This document shows positions 35,101-43,838 of a DNA stretch of 64,000 nt, one piece after another. The notes beneath the pieces are model-generated. The model saw only the letters and a program-made list of their open reading frames with translations. It had not been told where the DNA came from and searched no databases. The DNA lies in contig UWYS01000026.1 in NCBI GenBank assembly GCA_900291925.1, positions 1 through 64,000 of the forward strand. Direction: 5' to 3'. The number at the start of each line of letters is the position of its first letter. The first letter of the stretch is position 1. Position numbers and translations under genes: made by a program. The DNA is from Thecaphora thlaspeos (lineage: Eukaryota; Basidiomycota; Ustilaginomycetes; Urocystidales; Glomosporiaceae).

Positions 35101-35205
35101 TATGCCATGGAGAACTTCGAGAAGATGGATTCGTGGTTGCAGGAGAAACATCCGGAGGTCGATGCGATGTTGTTGAGCGTCGTCGCGGCTGTTGTCGTTG
35201 CCTAG
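32170..35205 (+). CDS. Membrane-bound M28 metallopeptidase of the Pff1/ERMP1 type
   Basis: Single exon, 1011 aa, starting at the first ATG. The M28 zinc peptidase domain follows one N-terminal membrane helix (about residues 72-92). Likely dizinc ligands and catalytic residues are visible: His258 in LLNAHLDST, the GGADDGIG loop (about 267-274), the Glu pair in FNNVEES (about 306-307), Glu333 in NLEACG and His408 in YLYHTRKDV. The next 300 residues contain about eight hydrophobic helices (for example LLLILVPSTIGFEGMASFL), followed by a luminal C-terminal domain. This layout matches yeast vacuolar membrane protease Pff1 and animal ER metallopeptidase 1, which have similar lengths. Whether this one sits in the vacuole or the ER cannot be read here. 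The substrate is unknown. Divergent to ATG9. Confidence 0.88.
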   Translation: MPPRRARQSKPAAAAPPPAAPFTPTASSTASKRTTDNVSNGASIESVRIAAAMEASETDPVNYRRTPKPLSFAGLVLALITLLASSTLYLHYKLPTPKPSTSIIAAGVGPELATAYDPTSPVILNATTASRDAHAAPASISTLFSEANAVSVMHHLSVGIGYRIVGTKQHVQAEDWLEQVLRRYEGWHHTVKPADDNQSGNARRTQVEVWKQIGDGAHRFDFMSSVVWKKYYSMSNLVVRLSDGTDESKANALLLNAHLDSTLPSPGGADDGIGVSILLEALRILTLPNTGRRLHNSVILLFNNVEESLQDASHLYITQHNETEDTVRAVVNLEACGTSGPELFFQATSNAMIEAYSKVPHPYGTVLANDVFSTGLILSDTDFRQFVQYSNGFTGLDMALVGSSYLYHTRKDVPAYLEPGATQHFGENVLAVLEHLCLNRDAAALLPGIPRRRQSRASLPVYFSLAGRKFFLISNKAFKSIVLGLSTIAQIQLTSVTRAESHLGALKMTMLSACGTVASLLAAIAGANAVALLMTQVLGRGMSWFSHEWAPAALYGPPALASILGVQYAMAHLVPAHQRPYFERATLAGMQIIFTLTLLCLNAFSIGSAYLMVLAAGTLLVSVTVNDFILIGMGNIEMKAVAPDVRVHPWTYLLLILVPSTIGFEGMASFLDLFTPLTGRMGEISPADNILATIVSVLLFLSLPVMLPLSHRFPTATLRRAILGLVALSTAMVAIFAVRAPFDALHPKRLFVHQVQNITSGDWFMNLGSADPAPGFGDLANEVQGLLGRQGETAVLHEMNDQYTAFDILYPVSDFLTPYKFQVPSPEPLSAVARYAAPAPTSQHFTLVATNETINLDASTRRVTLEIHHPGIIWPVIAFWGDVLEWSLPSAPPSGHQQHHIKQVGRYGLSTWSVDLLLRLDSEALSSASQRSRADYGKLVRREDEDEVRDASRLWIDMSGLVVDEMFPQHRQEARGRYAMENFEKMDSWLQEKHPEVDAMLLSVVAAVVVA

Positions 35206-35450
35206 ACGAAGTACGATGGGACGGAGCGAGGAGCGTGGAAGGACGGTAGAACAGACGGGTAGATGATGCTTTTCCTTTTTCTTTCCATCATGGACTCATG
35301 CCGAGTCCGAATGTATCTTTCAGCTGTAACGCTGTGGTGTATCTCGCTTTGTAGCGATTCGTCTTTCCCTCTTCTCCAAAGGAATCCAAAGGAACCGCAT
35401 CGCTTTCACTTTTTACCATTCGCATTTTCCAGCCGTCCGGACGATGCCGA

Positions 35451-37450
35451 TCAACGAACCTTGTACAACTGAACCAATCTCATACCGACACCTTCGCCTT
35501 TCTTCCTGGTGGGACCCTGTTCTGGCGTCCTGACTTCATAATGTAATTCCACCTCCAACTCTCTGGAATTATCCTTTGACTGCAACACCTCGATGGTGCC
35601 GAGCAAGACGCTATCTTTCTCCACCTTGATCGGCTCCTTGAGGAGGAAAACGGTCTGTTTCCAGTGTGTCATCAGGCCGTGTGGACCCGTTGTGAAACTG
35701 ACCGTCTCACCGTGCGTCATGGTCTGCGTAGGAGGTGGGACGACGTTCGATCCTTTTAGGTCGATACCGTGGACGTCGGAAAGGGTCGGTGCTTCTACGG
35801 TGCACGAGGGAAGACCGATTAGCTTTTCACCACCGATGGTGTCGCGTCGTTCGGGAATGCCAGAAGGAGAGAGAGGCCATGGTTTCGAGTCGGCCGTGAA
35901 CCACGTGTCGAACCACGAGGCCAGCGCGTGGACGACCGTAGGTTGCGTGATCGTTAGCGTGAAGGACGAGGTGAACGTCGGTTGGCGGTAGGAGAGCACT
36001 TGGAGCGGTAGGTCCTATCGGCGCGGGCGGTCGACGTGAGAAGACGAAATGAGATCAAAAAAGACGAAAGCGTCAACATGATAGCCAAGGGGAGAGGCAA
36101 GAGGGCATAGCAGAGCAGGGCCGGGCGCGAGCGCGGAAAACTCACATAGATGTCGCAAACATCACTGACGATGGACTCCCTCTTGAGTTCCTCGGTGTAG
36201 GCCTCGTCGTAGAGGCCCTTTTGCATCTCGCTCATCTTGAAACCGTGCACGTCGTTCCAGAAGGTGATGCGCTCGTGCAGCAGCTCCTCATCGCTCACGG
36301 CGGCGAGAGTCATTCTGCAGTGGCTGGGAGCGAGGATGCCCGTGGATGCGAGGTAGCGGTCGCGCGCGTACAGGACAGAGGGGAGCATGCACTCGTACAG
36401 CAAAAAGTAGCCCATCCACTCGCTGACGAGCAGATCGATCTGACCGACGTACGGGGCGAGCTGGTCGTCGAGGTCCTCCACTTTGCCCTGGACGACGGTG
36501 ATGACGTGTCCGAAACCGTTCTCCTCGACGTTGGCGCGCGCCCGCTTGGCGACGTTCGAGGCGTCGATGGCCACCACCCTCTTGGCACCGGCACGGGCGC
36601 AGAAGAGAGAGAGGATCCCGCTGCCGCATCCGACGTCCATGACCGTCTTGCCGCGGATGAGGTGCGAGTTCTCCGGCGACAGAATAAAGCGGGCGTACGA
36701 GAGGGTGCGCGCACGGTCCGAAACCATGACCTGATGGATGTCGTTGCTGGCATATGAGTCAAAGTAGTGGCTGTCGTCATCGCGACCCTCCTTGCCGCCC
36801 GGTGTGAGCTTGGTGGTGGGCTTGAGGCCGGCAATGGGTCTCTTGCGGTCCGAGTCGAGCGAAGAGGTCGAGAGGCCCATGTTGGCCAGCAGGCGCGACT
36901 GGACTTCGGCGAGCGTGACGCGCGTAGCCTCGAGCTCGCGCTTCAGCTGCGCGACATCGTCGCCCCCTCCAGCGGCGGCGGCGCTCGAACCTGCCGCTCC
37001 CGCCTGTCCAAATGCCTCCTGGTCCTCCTCATCAAAGTCAAATTGAAGGAGCGGGTCCTCGTCTCCACCTTCTACGGGCTTGAGCTCTGCCTCTCCCTGC
37101 CACCACTCCTCGCTGCCCGTGAGCTCATTGACCTGGGCGGGCGTGAGCTTGTGTCGTCGAATGCGGTTGACGAGTCGGATGGCGCCTAACGTGTCGAGCT
37201 GGAGCTTCGCAACGATGGTGCGGAGATCGCAGCCCTTTTCTGCACCGTCGTCGAGTGCGGCCAGGGCGGAGGGGAGGGTGCGGTAACTGCCATCCTGCTC
37301 GGCAAAGAGGGCGGTAGCGGGGGCCGAATCTTCGACCCAGTCGGCCCAGTCCTGGTCGTCGTGCGAGTCGAAGGACGAGTCGGAGTGGTAGGAGGCGTCT
37401 TCGCCGCCGTCCGAGGTGGCAGGTGCGGGATGGGTGGATGAGGAGGCCAT
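35451..37450 (-). CDS. Type I protein arginine methyltransferase, PRMT3-like
   Basis: Transfers methyl groups from S-adenosylmethionine to arginine. PRMT3 is cytosolic and its main known substrate is ribosomal protein S2. Two exons, 36146-37450 and 35451-36014 (intron 131 nt, phase 0), giving 622 aa. Motif I is VMDVGCGSGIL (about 270-280). The double-E loop SEWMGYFLLYE carries Glu344 and Glu353, and the THW loop is at 551-553. YFDSYASNDIHQVMVSD precedes the core as in all type I enzymes. The N-terminus has the acidic DDQDWADW start and the DLRTIVAKLQLDTLGAIRLVNRIR segment of PRMT3, but the C2H2 zinc-finger cysteines and histidines that normally lie between them are absent (about residues 46-75). 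A coiled coil follows at about 166-190. Divergent to the GGTase-I beta gene. Confidence 0.93.
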
Positions 37451-37854
37451 GTCGGCGATGGCGATGGCGATGGCGGTGCTGCGAAGGCGATGCTGTGATA
37501 GAGGTCGAAGGTCGGAGGACAGTAGCGTGGGGAAGGTCGAGAAGATCCAAGAGCACTAAGAAGAGGTAGGTACATGTGCAGGTGGGCGCGGCAGCTTGCC
37601 AAAAATTCCACCGACGAAAATTCTCGTTTCCCGGCTTCCACAAAAACGCGGCGCCCAATCGGGACAGAGAAAGCACTTCATCAGGAAAGCGCTCGGGCCT
37701 CCACCTCGCGCTCTCCGCGGCAAGAGACAAGAAAACGCAAGGACCTCCGGCCCTTCTTCCCTCACTGTAACCTCCTTTCCTCCCTTCTTTAACTCCCTCC
37801 TTCAATCCCGGGTGACGCCACCCCCTTTATTGACAAACTGAAAACAGCAGCAAG
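37451..37854. promoter_or_regulatory. Short divergent promoter between the PRMT3-like and GGTase-I beta genes
   Basis: 404 bp between two divergent start codons; it must contain both promoters. GC-rich, no clear TATA box. No other feature seen. Confidence 0.45.
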
Positions 37855-39143
37855 ATGGACGATTCGCTAGCTACGCCCACCTTCGACAGGCGGAGACACA
37901 TCTCCTTCTACCTTCGCCACCTCTCCATGCTGCCGCAGCCCTACACCGCAGCAGACAGCCAGCGCCTCACTCTCGCCTACTTTGCCCTCTCTTCTCTCGA
38001 CCTGCTGGGTGCAGTCGACCAAAATCTCTCGCCAGCCGATCGCGGCGAGTACGCAGACTGGATCTACGACCAACAGTGCTCGCTCGACGCAGGCGGTGGA
38101 TTCCGAGGCAGTCCTGCCGTCGCTGAAGCTGTCCCGGCACTGGCTCGACTTGATGCGTTGCCATTCCTTGGGGGGTCATCGTCGCCTTCGCAGCAGATTA
38201 CATCGAAGCCTATGCCGGCAAAGCTCGCATGTGGCAACCTAGCCATGACGTACACCGCCCTCCTCTCCCTCTCCATCCTACGTGACGACTTTGCACGTCT
38301 CGACCGACCCGCACTACACCACCACCTCTCCACCTGCCAGCAGGCCGACGGCTCCTTTGCACCGTCCATAGGTCACAGGGAATACGACTGTCGCTTTCTA
38401 TTCTGCGCATTCGCCATCTGCTGGATGCTGGATGACTGGACGGTCATCGACCTCGAGATGGCATTGGGGTTCCTGCGACGAAGCAGATGCTGGGACGGAT
38501 CGTTTGGGCAGAGCGAGACGCAAGAGGGACACGGAGGAAGTACATACTGCGCCGTCGCGGCGTTATCGCTGGCAGGGAGGCTCGACGTGCTCGACGACGA
38601 GGTGAAAGGGCGGCAAACAACACAGCCGTCAACGAGGCGAGATAAGGCGGAGCTCGAACGATGGCTGCTCAACAGGCAACAGCCTGGCACAGGCTTCAAC
38701 GGAAGATTAGAAAAGCCAGTCGATACATGCTACTCCTTCTGGTGCGGCGCAACTCTCGAGGTGAGTTCAGTCTGTCTGACATCGAGTCCCTCTCCCTCAA
38801 TCACTTTCGCTGACCATCCTTGGCCTTTCTCCTACCGCCGCAGATTCTGGGTCAACACTCCCACATCGACGCCTCGTCCGATATCAGCTGGATCCTATCC
38901 GCCGCCACACCGATAGCTGGCATCTCAAAGGTGCCAGGAGACCCGCCTGATCTGATGCACTCCTACCTCTCCACTGCTGCGTTGGCATTACATGCCCACG
39001 CGGTCGACCCAGAACAGACAGAGGACGAAGCAGGAAGGCCGCTGAAGGAGATGCTTCGCAAATGCTTCAGTCCGTTGGATCCGGCGTTGAACTTGAGCAC
39101 AGACACGAAGCAGTGGCTGGTACAGCATCTTCACAGACATTAG
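37855..39143 (+). CDS. CDC43: Protein geranylgeranyltransferase type I, beta subunit
   Basis: Catalytic subunit that attaches geranylgeranyl to CaaX proteins such as Rho GTPases, acting with the shared FTase/GGTase alpha subunit. Two exons, 37855-38760 and 38844-39143 (intron 83 nt, phase 0), giving 401 aa. The alpha/alpha-barrel repeats are visible as DAGGGFRGS, QADGSFAPS, CWDGSFGQS and GTGFNGRLEKPVDTCYSFW. The zinc ligands are Asp290 and Cys292 in PVDTCYSF and His341 in DLMHSYLS. HGGSTYCAVAAL is the typical central helix. The motif set separates it from Rab GGTase beta; against FTase beta, the short length and N-terminal layout favour GGTase-I. The alpha subunit is not in the window. The squalene synthase gene lies 1.6 kb downstream. 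Confidence 0.9.
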
Positions 39144-39475
39144 CACACGATTGGAAGAGCTCGTACATACACTACAATGATAACCGGAAGTAATGTCCAG
39201 CTTGCATCAACTACACACTTGCCCGCCCCGTGCGATTGCTATGACAACGTTGCTGTACCCGCCGTCGTTCGTCTTATGCCAAAACGACCATACCCGGCAC
39301 GTCGTGAACAGAAAGAATAGAAGGTGCGGCTATATTTGCGTTGGTCTTCTTGGGCGCCTCTCTTGCCGTAACAAGGGAGGCTTCCAGCGTCACAGCAATA
39401 AATTGATGCGAGCTTCTTTCAGAATAAATATAAATCTAACTGAAAAAGTTTATATCAATCAGGCAATATCAATCA
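39144..39475. other. Intergenic, with tandem copy of the tRNA 5' end
   Basis: 332 bp between GGTase-I beta and tRNA-Leu(AAG). AT-rich near its end. A 14-nt unit (ATCAATCAGGCAAT) is repeated in tandem at 39454-39467 and 39468-39481; the second copy runs into the tRNA. No gene. Confidence 0.7.
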
Positions 39476-39580
39476 GGCAATATGGCCGAGTGGTCTAAGG
39501 CGTAGCATTAAGGCGATTGCCTTGATCGATAAGCAATTATCTGCTATCTTCGGGCGTGGGTTCGAATCCCACTGTTGTCA
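39476..39580 (+). tRNA. tRNA-Leu(AAG) with a 27-nt intron
   Basis: The acceptor GGCAATA pairs with TGTTGTC (two G-U pairs), discriminator A. The D arm is GCC/GGC around GAGTGGTCTAA. The anticodon stem TAGCA pairs with TGCTA. The T arm is GTGGG-TTCGAAT-CCCAC, and the variable arm TCTTCGGGC suits the class II leucine type. The loop reads TTAAGG then C, so the anticodon is AAG (39510-39512). A 27-nt intron (39514-39540) sits at the canonical 37/38 site. A run of nine T, a likely Pol III terminator, follows at 39608-39616. Confidence 0.9.
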
Positions 39581-40715
39581 ATTTAAGTCTTCAATGGATG
39601 ATTTCTCTTTTTTTTTACCGTATCCTCCTATCCCCTCGCCCCGGGCACGATTGTATTGTTCGCAGTTGTCAATATTCGCCTGAAGGGGAGATATTTGAGT
39701 GTAACATAGCGCTGGAGCAAGAAGATAGTGTGGGCGCGGGAGAATGAGCTTTCAAACGGCGAGACGAAAGAAGGTGAGAGCGGGATGGAGATCGATTTGT
39801 TCCTGTTCGACATACTGATTGCAACTTGCAAGTCTCTAAGACCTGCTGACATCCCATCTCGTCGACCTTGTCTTTTCCCGTGAGGAACGTGTGATGTCGC
39901 GACAAGACATGGCGAAGAGCTCGGCATCTCATCGACGACCTCGCTAACGGTGGGGCTGTTTCGCCCCCGGACCTTGGTCCATCGTAGAGCACACGATGGC
40001 CGCGTTGCTGCTTCCAGGTCGTGCAAAGGGCCCCAGCGTTGGGTCGACAGACACGAGAGTGCGTCGCCACTCGTCGGCGTCGACGTCGAGGTCAGGCTCG
40101 GCATCGGCATCGGCTTCGGCGTGGGCATCGGGAGGAGGAGGAGAAAGGGCCGCCGCGTGGACAGAAAATTAAGGGGGAAAAGAGACACGAAAATCAACGG
40201 CCTTTCTGGGCTGATGTGGTGCCTGGCCGCCCGTCTAGCAGCGCTTCGGTAATCCTTTGCTCCTTCGCCCTGGCCCTGGCGCTCGACCGCGCTGGACTCG
40301 GCTGTCTTTGATTTTTGGGCTTGCCCCTTGAGGGCCAGACGTGAGGGCGGGCCAGGAAAAAGCAGCGCCGGCGGCGAACAAAGGTGGCCTGTTCTCCTTT
40401 GCTCTTCTGGCTTGTATGGCTTTGTTCTTTCTCTGCTCCCCCGCATGCCAGAGCCTGCGCCAACCCCACCCTCCCCCTCGCTCGTCCTTCTTCTCTCACC
40501 CTCTTCCTATCGCCTCCCCTGCCGCCCCCTCCCTTTAATCATCCATCTTTCCCTTTCAGCTCATCCATCTTGACAGCGACAGCGACAACGACTAGTCTCC
40601 TCTTCAACAGCCAGCCAGCCAGACGCTCAGACCAGCCGCCCGCCCTTGGAGATTGGGTCTCGCGACAGAACCGCCCACCCCACCACACAACTCACCCCCC
40701 ATACCGACACCCAAT
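39581..40715. other. Intergenic, promoter side of squalene synthase
   Basis: About 1.1 kb. Besides the T-run there is a short imperfect GGCATC/GGCTTC hexamer repeat (about 40099-40132) and a CT-rich stretch leading to the squalene synthase start. An antisense frame of 272 codons (39628-40446) shows no motif and is not called. Confidence 0.5.
39608..39616 (+). terminator. RNA polymerase III terminator of tRNA-Leu(AAG)
   Basis: Nine T on the sense strand, 28 nt past the tRNA 3' end. Confidence 0.75.
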
Positions 40716-42687
40716 ATGGGCGTTCTCAGCATCATCACGATGGGCCTTACCCACCCTTCGGAGCTGCGCTCCATCATCCACTACAAGGTCTGGCGCGACC
40801 CGCTCAACGACATCACGCGCAACACCGAGGCCTCGGGCTGGGACCGCCAGGACATGAAGGAATGCTGGAAGTTCCTCGACCAGACCTCGCGCAGCTTCGC
40901 CGCCGTCATCAAGGAGCTCAAGGGCGAGCTCAGTCGCGTCATTTGCATCTTCTACCTCGTCCTCCGCGCGCTCGACACCATCGAGGATGACATGACGATC
41001 GCCGCCGACAAGAAGATCCCCTTGCTCGTCGACTTCTACAAGGTCCTCGAGCAGCCCGGCTGGACCTTTACCGAGAGCGGGCCCAACGAAAAGGACAGGC
41101 ACCTCCTCGTCGGATTCGATAAGGTCATCGCAGAGTACCAGCTGCTGAACCAGGGCTACCGCACCGTCATCTCGGACATCACCGCTAAGATGGGCGCCGG
41201 CATGGCCAGCTACATCGAGGCGTCGGCCGCCAAGCCGCTCAGCGTCGAGCGGTGGCAGGACTTCGACCTCTACTGCCACTTTGTCGCCGGTCTCGTAGGC
41301 GAGGGACTCTCGCGCCTCTGGTCCGAGTCCGGGATCGAGCGGCCGTGGATGGGCAACCAGCTCCAGCTCAGCAATCACATGGGTCTCTTCCTCCAGAAGA
41401 CCAACATCATCCGCGATTATGCGGAGGACTGCGAGGAGGGTCGCTTCTTCTGGCCCAAGGAGTGCTGGGGTGACTCGATCGCGCGCTTCTCGTCGCAAAA
41501 GGAGGTGGCCGACGGCATCGTCGAGACCAAGCCCGGCTCGAACAAGTGGCGCCCCGAAGGAGACAAGGGCGACCGGGCCATGTACGTCCTCTCCAGCATG
41601 CTGCTCGACGCCCTCAAGCACGCGACCAGCGCGCTCGACTACCTGGCGCTGCTCAAGGAGCAATCCGTCTTCAACTTCTGTGCCATCCCCCAGGTCATGG
41701 CGATCGCTACCATCGAGCTCATGTTTGACAACCCTAACGTCTTTAAGAAGAATGTCAAGATCCGCAAGGGTCAGGCGGTGCAGGTGGGTAGCTAGCAAAG
41801 GCGCTCCGTGCGCTACGGACGTGCGTCGGACCTAAGTTTGGTTCGCTGACAACCGAGCGATCCCGCTTTTCCTCTTCCTTGATCGCCATCCAACAATCCG
41901 CCCGTCCGCCCATATTGCAGCTCATCCTCAAGGCGGTCAACCCGCGCGACGTCGCCTACACCTTCCGCCAATACAGCCGGACCATCCACAAGCGCCTGTC
42001 GCCCAAGGACCCCAACTTTGCGGCGTGGTCGGTGGAGCTGGGTAGGGTGAGTTCCGGGCGGCGCGGTCGAGTCTGAGCCACGGATTGCCGCTGCCTTGAA
42101 GCAATGCTGACGGCAGCGAAGCTCTTTGATCTCCTGATCTTGTGCCCCTTTGCCTTTCCCGCACACAGATCGAGCAGTGGTGCGAGAACTTCTTCCCGTC
42201 GTTTGTCACGGCGGCAACAGAAGGGCGCGAGGCAGATGCGCGCGAGGCGGCGATGAAGAAGTGGACGTCGGAGCGCAAGTTCCTGGCGAGCGTGGCGCAG
42301 CGGCGAGTCGCGGCGGGGGCGGATCCCAAGACGCTTAACCCGTCGAAGTTGGTGCACCCGCGCGACCTGATGACGCTGGAAGAGAAGGAGGCGCAGGAGA
42401 AGAAGGACCGCGACCAGATGCTCATGTTCTTTGTGGTCATCGTGCTGGGCATCTCGGTATTGATGGGCGGGATGGCGCTGATTACGTGGATGGCGGTGTG
42501 GTACTGGACGCAGGAGGGCATCGACCCGCTCACGGCCAACATCCAGTACTACTACTACACAATCAAGGCGGGCGGCCTCGGCGCCGTTGCGGGTCTCTTT
42601 GGAACGATGCGCGAGAGCATCTCGCAGCAGCTGGGCGGATCGGTACCCTCGGCGGCTACGGTGGCGACGGGCAAGATTGAGCTCTGA
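40716..42687 (+). CDS. ERG9: Squalene synthase (farnesyl-diphosphate farnesyltransferase)
   Basis: Joins two farnesyl diphosphates head to head into squalene, the first step committed to ergosterol, at the ER membrane. Three exons, 40716-41783, 41921-42046 and 42169-42687 (introns 137 and 122 nt, phase 0), giving 570 aa. The first Asp-rich motif is DTIEDD (87-92). YCHFVAGLVGEGLSRLW is the family segment, and the second Asp-rich motif is KTNIIRDYAED (about 228-238). RDPLNDITRN and the AIPQVMAIATIELMF helix also match. A membrane anchor lies near the C-terminus (about 484-511, MLMFFVVIVLGISVLM and on). It is longer than yeast Erg9 (444 aa) because of an insert of charged residues before the anchor and a tail of about 60 residues after it. 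The ATG chosen begins MGVLSIITMG, the family-typical N-terminus. Confidence 0.97.
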
Positions 42688-43838
42688 TCGAGGACCGCCC
42701 GTCCTCGTTGACGCCACCACGCACCACGCGCCACCTCTGGTCTTGGTCTCGATCTCGTCTTGTACTGTACCATCCGCCGCTACGTCCCTTTGCCTCTCTC
42801 GAAGGTGCTTGACTCTGTGCGCCTCACGCCGTTGACCGCGGAGACGTTCTAAACGCCTACGGGCCGCAGCACAGTCGGGCGACGACAGCGCGACTGGTCA
42901 GTGGGGTTTGACCGGGTCGTCTTGCAAATACTCTCGAAGAAAGCTCAAGATGAGGGAGAGGAGCCGCGAGCAATACCAGCACCTTCTGGGCGCTGTGCAT
43001 CTACCGAGACCTTGCGGGCAGCGCTATCTGATGGCCTATTCTCGAACAAGACGTCGCCGATCTGGTTTGACAGGCCAGTCGGCCCCCACAGGGAGCAAGG
43101 TGGCATCGATCGTTGTCGACGATGAAGGGAGAGGGCAAGCAAGACCAGGCCGAGGCTAGGCTTGTCCATTTTTCCAATCTTTGTCTGATCTGGCTGCCTT
43201 ACGGAAGGCTTTTGTCCGAGGCAGCAGGCGGGCGGGCGAGCGGGCGAGCGGGCGATGCTCCACATTTGGTAGGCCGTATATACAGTACGTTATCGTCAGC
43301 GTGGCCGATGCTTCACCGTTTGGCGCGACGCTCGAGCTGGAAGGGGCCGTCGGGCATCGCCGCCGCCTCCAGAGTGTCATGCTCGGCCTATCCGCCTCTC
43401 TCGCTCGTCGAGCTCGCCCGACTGTCTCCTCTTCCACCATCACCCCTCACCCCTCCTCGACCTTCTGTCGACCCCACGTCCGCTTGGCGACGTCGACAGT
43501 AAGTCACACACCCGACCGCTGCGCCTCCTCTGCCCCTCGTCGTCTTATCGTTTTTCAGCCTCTTTGACGCCATCTGCCTCACCTTATCAGCAATCTTGAA
43601 CAACCTTGGTGGCCCTCTCCTACACAGCATACTGCGCTGCTCTCCGTCGTAGCTCCTCACATCCGGACAAGAGCCGTAGCCCTAGCCACCTATACCTGTT
43701 CTTACCGCCACCTGCTGCTACATGCTAACCTGCTTCTCTGTTCAGTCACCGTCCGACGCCGACCTAGACTGAGCCTTCTTCAACCCGCTCGTGACCTTCC
43801 CCCGGCCCTCCGCCGCCACCACCACCACCACCGCCATC
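42688..43838. other. Intergenic between ERG9 and the DUF427-MFS gene
   Basis: 1.15 kb. GTACTGTAC occurs at 42762-42770 in the presumed ERG9 3' UTR and TACAGTAC at 43281-43288. A possible 5' UTR intron of the next gene (donor GTAAGT at about 43500, acceptor TTCAG at about 43745) is weakly supported. No coding region recognised. Confidence 0.5.

Noticed and set aside
40692..41798. Minus-strand frame of 368 codons over squalene synthase
   Set aside because: Complete overlap with a certain gene and no recognisable motif.
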